Source: an uncultured Treponema sp. (GTDB taxonomy: Bacteria > Spirochaetota > Spirochaetia > Treponematales > Treponemataceae). From it: a stretch of 7,027 nt of DNA. How positions within the stretch are numbered: the stretch's first letter is position 1; every line of letters begins with the position of its first letter. The translations under genes and the position numbers were made by a program. Positions 5,534 to 7,027 of the stretch are shown here, in pieces. Location: the NCBI GenBank assembly GCA_946611835.1, contig CAMOEE010000135.1, positions 1 to 7,027 on the forward strand, given 5' to 3'. Under the pieces are notes generated by a model. That model was given only the letters and a program-made list of their open reading frames with translations, was not told the origin of the DNA and ran no database searches.

Positions 5534-6838
5534 ATGGATAAATTCTTCAGGCTTTCTGAGCGCAAAACTACTGTGACCCGGGAAATCGTCGGCGGTATCA
5601 CAACATTCCTCGCAATGTCCTATATTCTTGCGGTTAATCCGCAGATCATTTCAGATTCTGGAATTTCATGGGGTGCGGCCTTTACGGCTACGGCACTTTC
5701 TTCTACAATCGCCACACTTGTCATGGCTTTTTGCGCAAATCTTCCTGTGGCGCTGGCCCCTGGGCTTGGAATCAACGCTTTCTTCACTTACACTGTCGTT
5801 CATGGCATGGGTTGTACACCAGCATTCGCCCTTACTGCAGTCTTGCTTGAAGGTGTCCTTTTCGTAATTCTTTCTATATTTGGAATCCGTGAGGCACTGG
5901 TCAATTCTATTCCTCTCACCCTTCGAAAAGCAATCGCGGTCGCACTCGGCCTTTTTATTGCACTTATTGGATTTGCAAATGCCGGAATTTTGACAAATCA
6001 GGCAGGAACACCGGTCGCATTCGTCAATTTTGATTTGGAACATTCTTCAGCAATTGTCGCAATAATTGGTCTCATCGTCACAATTATTTTAGCAATGAAA
6101 AATATACCGGGTGCTATTCTTTTGGGACTTGTCATTACAACAATAGTCGGAATTCCATTTGGTATCACAACGATTCCAGAAGGATTCTATCCTTTCTCAA
6201 AACCTTCAGCTCCATATTTTTGTAAGTTTGAGTGGACAAATGTTATTTCGCTCAAATTCTTTATTGTGTTCTTCACATTCCTCTTTACTGACCTGTTTGA
6301 TACAATCGGAACTTTTGTTGGTGTAGCAGAGCAGGCCAACTTAAAAGACGAGAACGGCACGATTGTCAGTGCAAAGCGTGCACTTCTTGCTGACGCTACA
6401 GGAACGATTGCCGGAGCATGTCTTGGAACTTCAACCGTCACAAGTTTTGTCGAAAGTGCTACAGGAATCGCCGCCGGTGCAAGAACAGGCCTGGCTTCAG
6501 CGGTGACAGGTCTTCTTTTCTTTTCAGCACTCTTCTTAAGCCCGGTTTTCGCATTGGTTCCGCCCGCAGCAACGGCTCCGGCATTGATATTTGTCGGCTT
6601 TATGATGATGCGTTCTATAATCGGAATTGACTTCCGCAACTTCTCTGAAGGAATTCCGGCTTTTATCACGATTGCCGTAATGCCATTTTCTTATTCGATT
6701 TCAAAAGGAATTATGATGGGCATGATTTCATTCATCTTGTGCAAAAGTGTTGCAAAAAAAACAAATGAAATTCCCCTTGTCACATGGATTTTAGGCGCAG
6801 TATTCCTCTTCGATTTTGTATTTGAGGCAGTAAAGTAA
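5534..6838 (+). CDS. NCS2-family purine permease (AzgA/PbuG type: adenine, guanine or hypoxanthine uptake)
   Basis: The 434-residue protein has full family length and starts at ATG 5534, with AGGAG (5522-5526) seven bases upstream. The N-terminus (FFRLSERKTTVTREIVGGITTFLAMSYI pattern, residues 4-31, leading to NP at 35-36) is characteristic of the AzgA/PbuG branch. Other family landmarks are ALAPGLGINAFFTYTV (73-88), DLFDTIGTFVGVAEQA (253-268), the GTSTVTSFVESATGIAAGARTGL region (298-320) and PPAATAPALIFVGFMM (343-358). About a dozen or more hydrophobic segments run through the protein, consistent with a 14-helix inner-membrane proton symporter. Family members import adenine, guanine and/or hypoxanthine; the specificity here cannot be read from sequence. 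It is transcribed divergently from glnA and shares its control region, suggesting purines as a nitrogen or nucleobase source. A terminator follows, so it is probably monocistronic. Confidence 0.92.
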   Translation: MDKFFRLSERKTTVTREIVGGITTFLAMSYILAVNPQIISDSGISWGAAFTATALSSTIATLVMAFCANLPVALAPGLGINAFFTYTVVHGMGCTPAFALTAVLLEGVLFVILSIFGIREALVNSIPLTLRKAIAVALGLFIALIGFANAGILTNQAGTPVAFVNFDLEHSSAIVAIIGLIVTIILAMKNIPGAILLGLVITTIVGIPFGITTIPEGFYPFSKPSAPYFCKFEWTNVISLKFFIVFFTFLFTDLFDTIGTFVGVAEQANLKDENGTIVSAKRALLADATGTIAGACLGTSTVTSFVESATGIAAGARTGLASAVTGLLFFSALFLSPVFALVPPAATAPALIFVGFMMMRSIIGIDFRNFSEGIPAFITIAVMPFSYSISKGIMMGMISFILCKSVAKKTNEIPLVTWILGAVFLFDFVFEAVK

Positions 6839-6850
6839 GTTTTGTTAAGG

Positions 6851-6876
6851 CCGCTCCTTTTTGGGGCGGATTTTTT
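6851..6876 (+). terminator. Intrinsic terminator of the permease gene
   Basis: CCGCTCC (6851-6857) pairs with GGGGCGG (6863-6869), seven pairs including one G-T, around a five-T loop; TTTTTT (6871-6876) follows after one A. It lies 12 bases past the permease stop. Confidence 0.88.
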
Positions 6877-6989
6877 GTGTGTGGGGGCAATTTAAAAAAT
6901 CTAGTGTAACATTTTAGGTAACAAGGGCAGAATGCCTCTATTTTTGGTCTTGTTTTTCTATCGAGGTCCTGATTGCTTCAGTTAAAAAC

Positions 6990-7015
6990 AAAAAACCACT
7001 CAAGGCTTGAGTGGT
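6990..7015 (-). terminator. Intrinsic terminator for a - strand gene beyond the right edge
   Basis: ACCACTCAA (6995-7003) and TTGAGTGGT (7007-7015) form a perfect nine-pair stem with a GGC triloop (GCC on the - strand). On the - strand the stem is followed by a T run (6994-6990), then G and more T; on the + strand no T run follows. It therefore most likely ends a leftward transcript that enters from outside the window, convergent with the permease. Confidence 0.75.
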
Positions 7016-7027
7016 CTGTTATAGCGG

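Noticed and set aside
6187..6669. 160-codon open frame on the - strand
   Set aside because: It is antisense to the permease; its Ala/Val/Pro-rich composition mirrors permease codons and no motif is present.
6877..6989. Possible RNA structure (AACAAG 6920-6925 with CTTGTT 6949-6954, inner GGCA/TGCC)
   Set aside because: Short stems with a long asymmetric loop and no promoter; could occur by chance. No gene is seen in this stretch.

Overview
The window (about 7 kb, moderate GC) looks like chromosome from a fibre-degrading, host-associated bacterium. My best guess is a gut or oral Treponema-type spirochaete. This is inference: a pectin-type GH28 hydrolase sits beside a SPOR-domain envelope protein, a PAP2 phosphatase and an NCS2 permease, with a clostridial-style glnA/ANTAR pair. 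No rRNA, marker protein or species-diagnostic gene is present. No insertion sequence, phage gene, CRISPR array or tRNA was seen.

Left part (1-3517, + strand): the 3' two-thirds or so of a GH28 polygalacturonase-family gene, cut by the window edge, ends in a clear intrinsic terminator. A two-gene envelope cluster follows. The first gene encodes a secreted SPOR-repeat protein with a long Pro/Glu linker and an unrecognised C-terminal domain. Six bases later comes a membrane PAP2 phosphatase with all three catalytic motifs.

Middle (3552-5533, - strand): a short type I glutamine synthetase gene (glnA-like) is followed 18 bases later by an ANTAR-domain response-regulator gene. The roughly 230-base region upstream of glnA is the most interesting stretch. 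Read on the - strand it holds two possible promoters. It then holds a hairpin with a six-base loop AAAGAG (A at position 1, G at position 4, as described for ANTAR targets), overlapping the 5' arm of a 19-pair intrinsic terminator. That terminator ends 14 bases before the glnA start codon. This looks like a NitR-type antitermination circuit: the ANTAR protein encoded by the operon would control read-through into its own operon and so glutamine synthesis.

Right part (5534-7027): a divergently transcribed NCS2/AzgA-type purine permease, with its own promoter, Shine-Dalgarno and terminator, shares the regulatory region with glnA. Between the two promoters lie three GATTCT repeats at exact 10-base spacing. 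The last 190 bases hold no gene, but they carry an intrinsic terminator for an unseen - strand gene beyond the right edge. Ammonium assimilation (glutamine synthetase) and uptake of nitrogen-rich purines are thus divergently arranged, which suggests a small nitrogen-supply locus.
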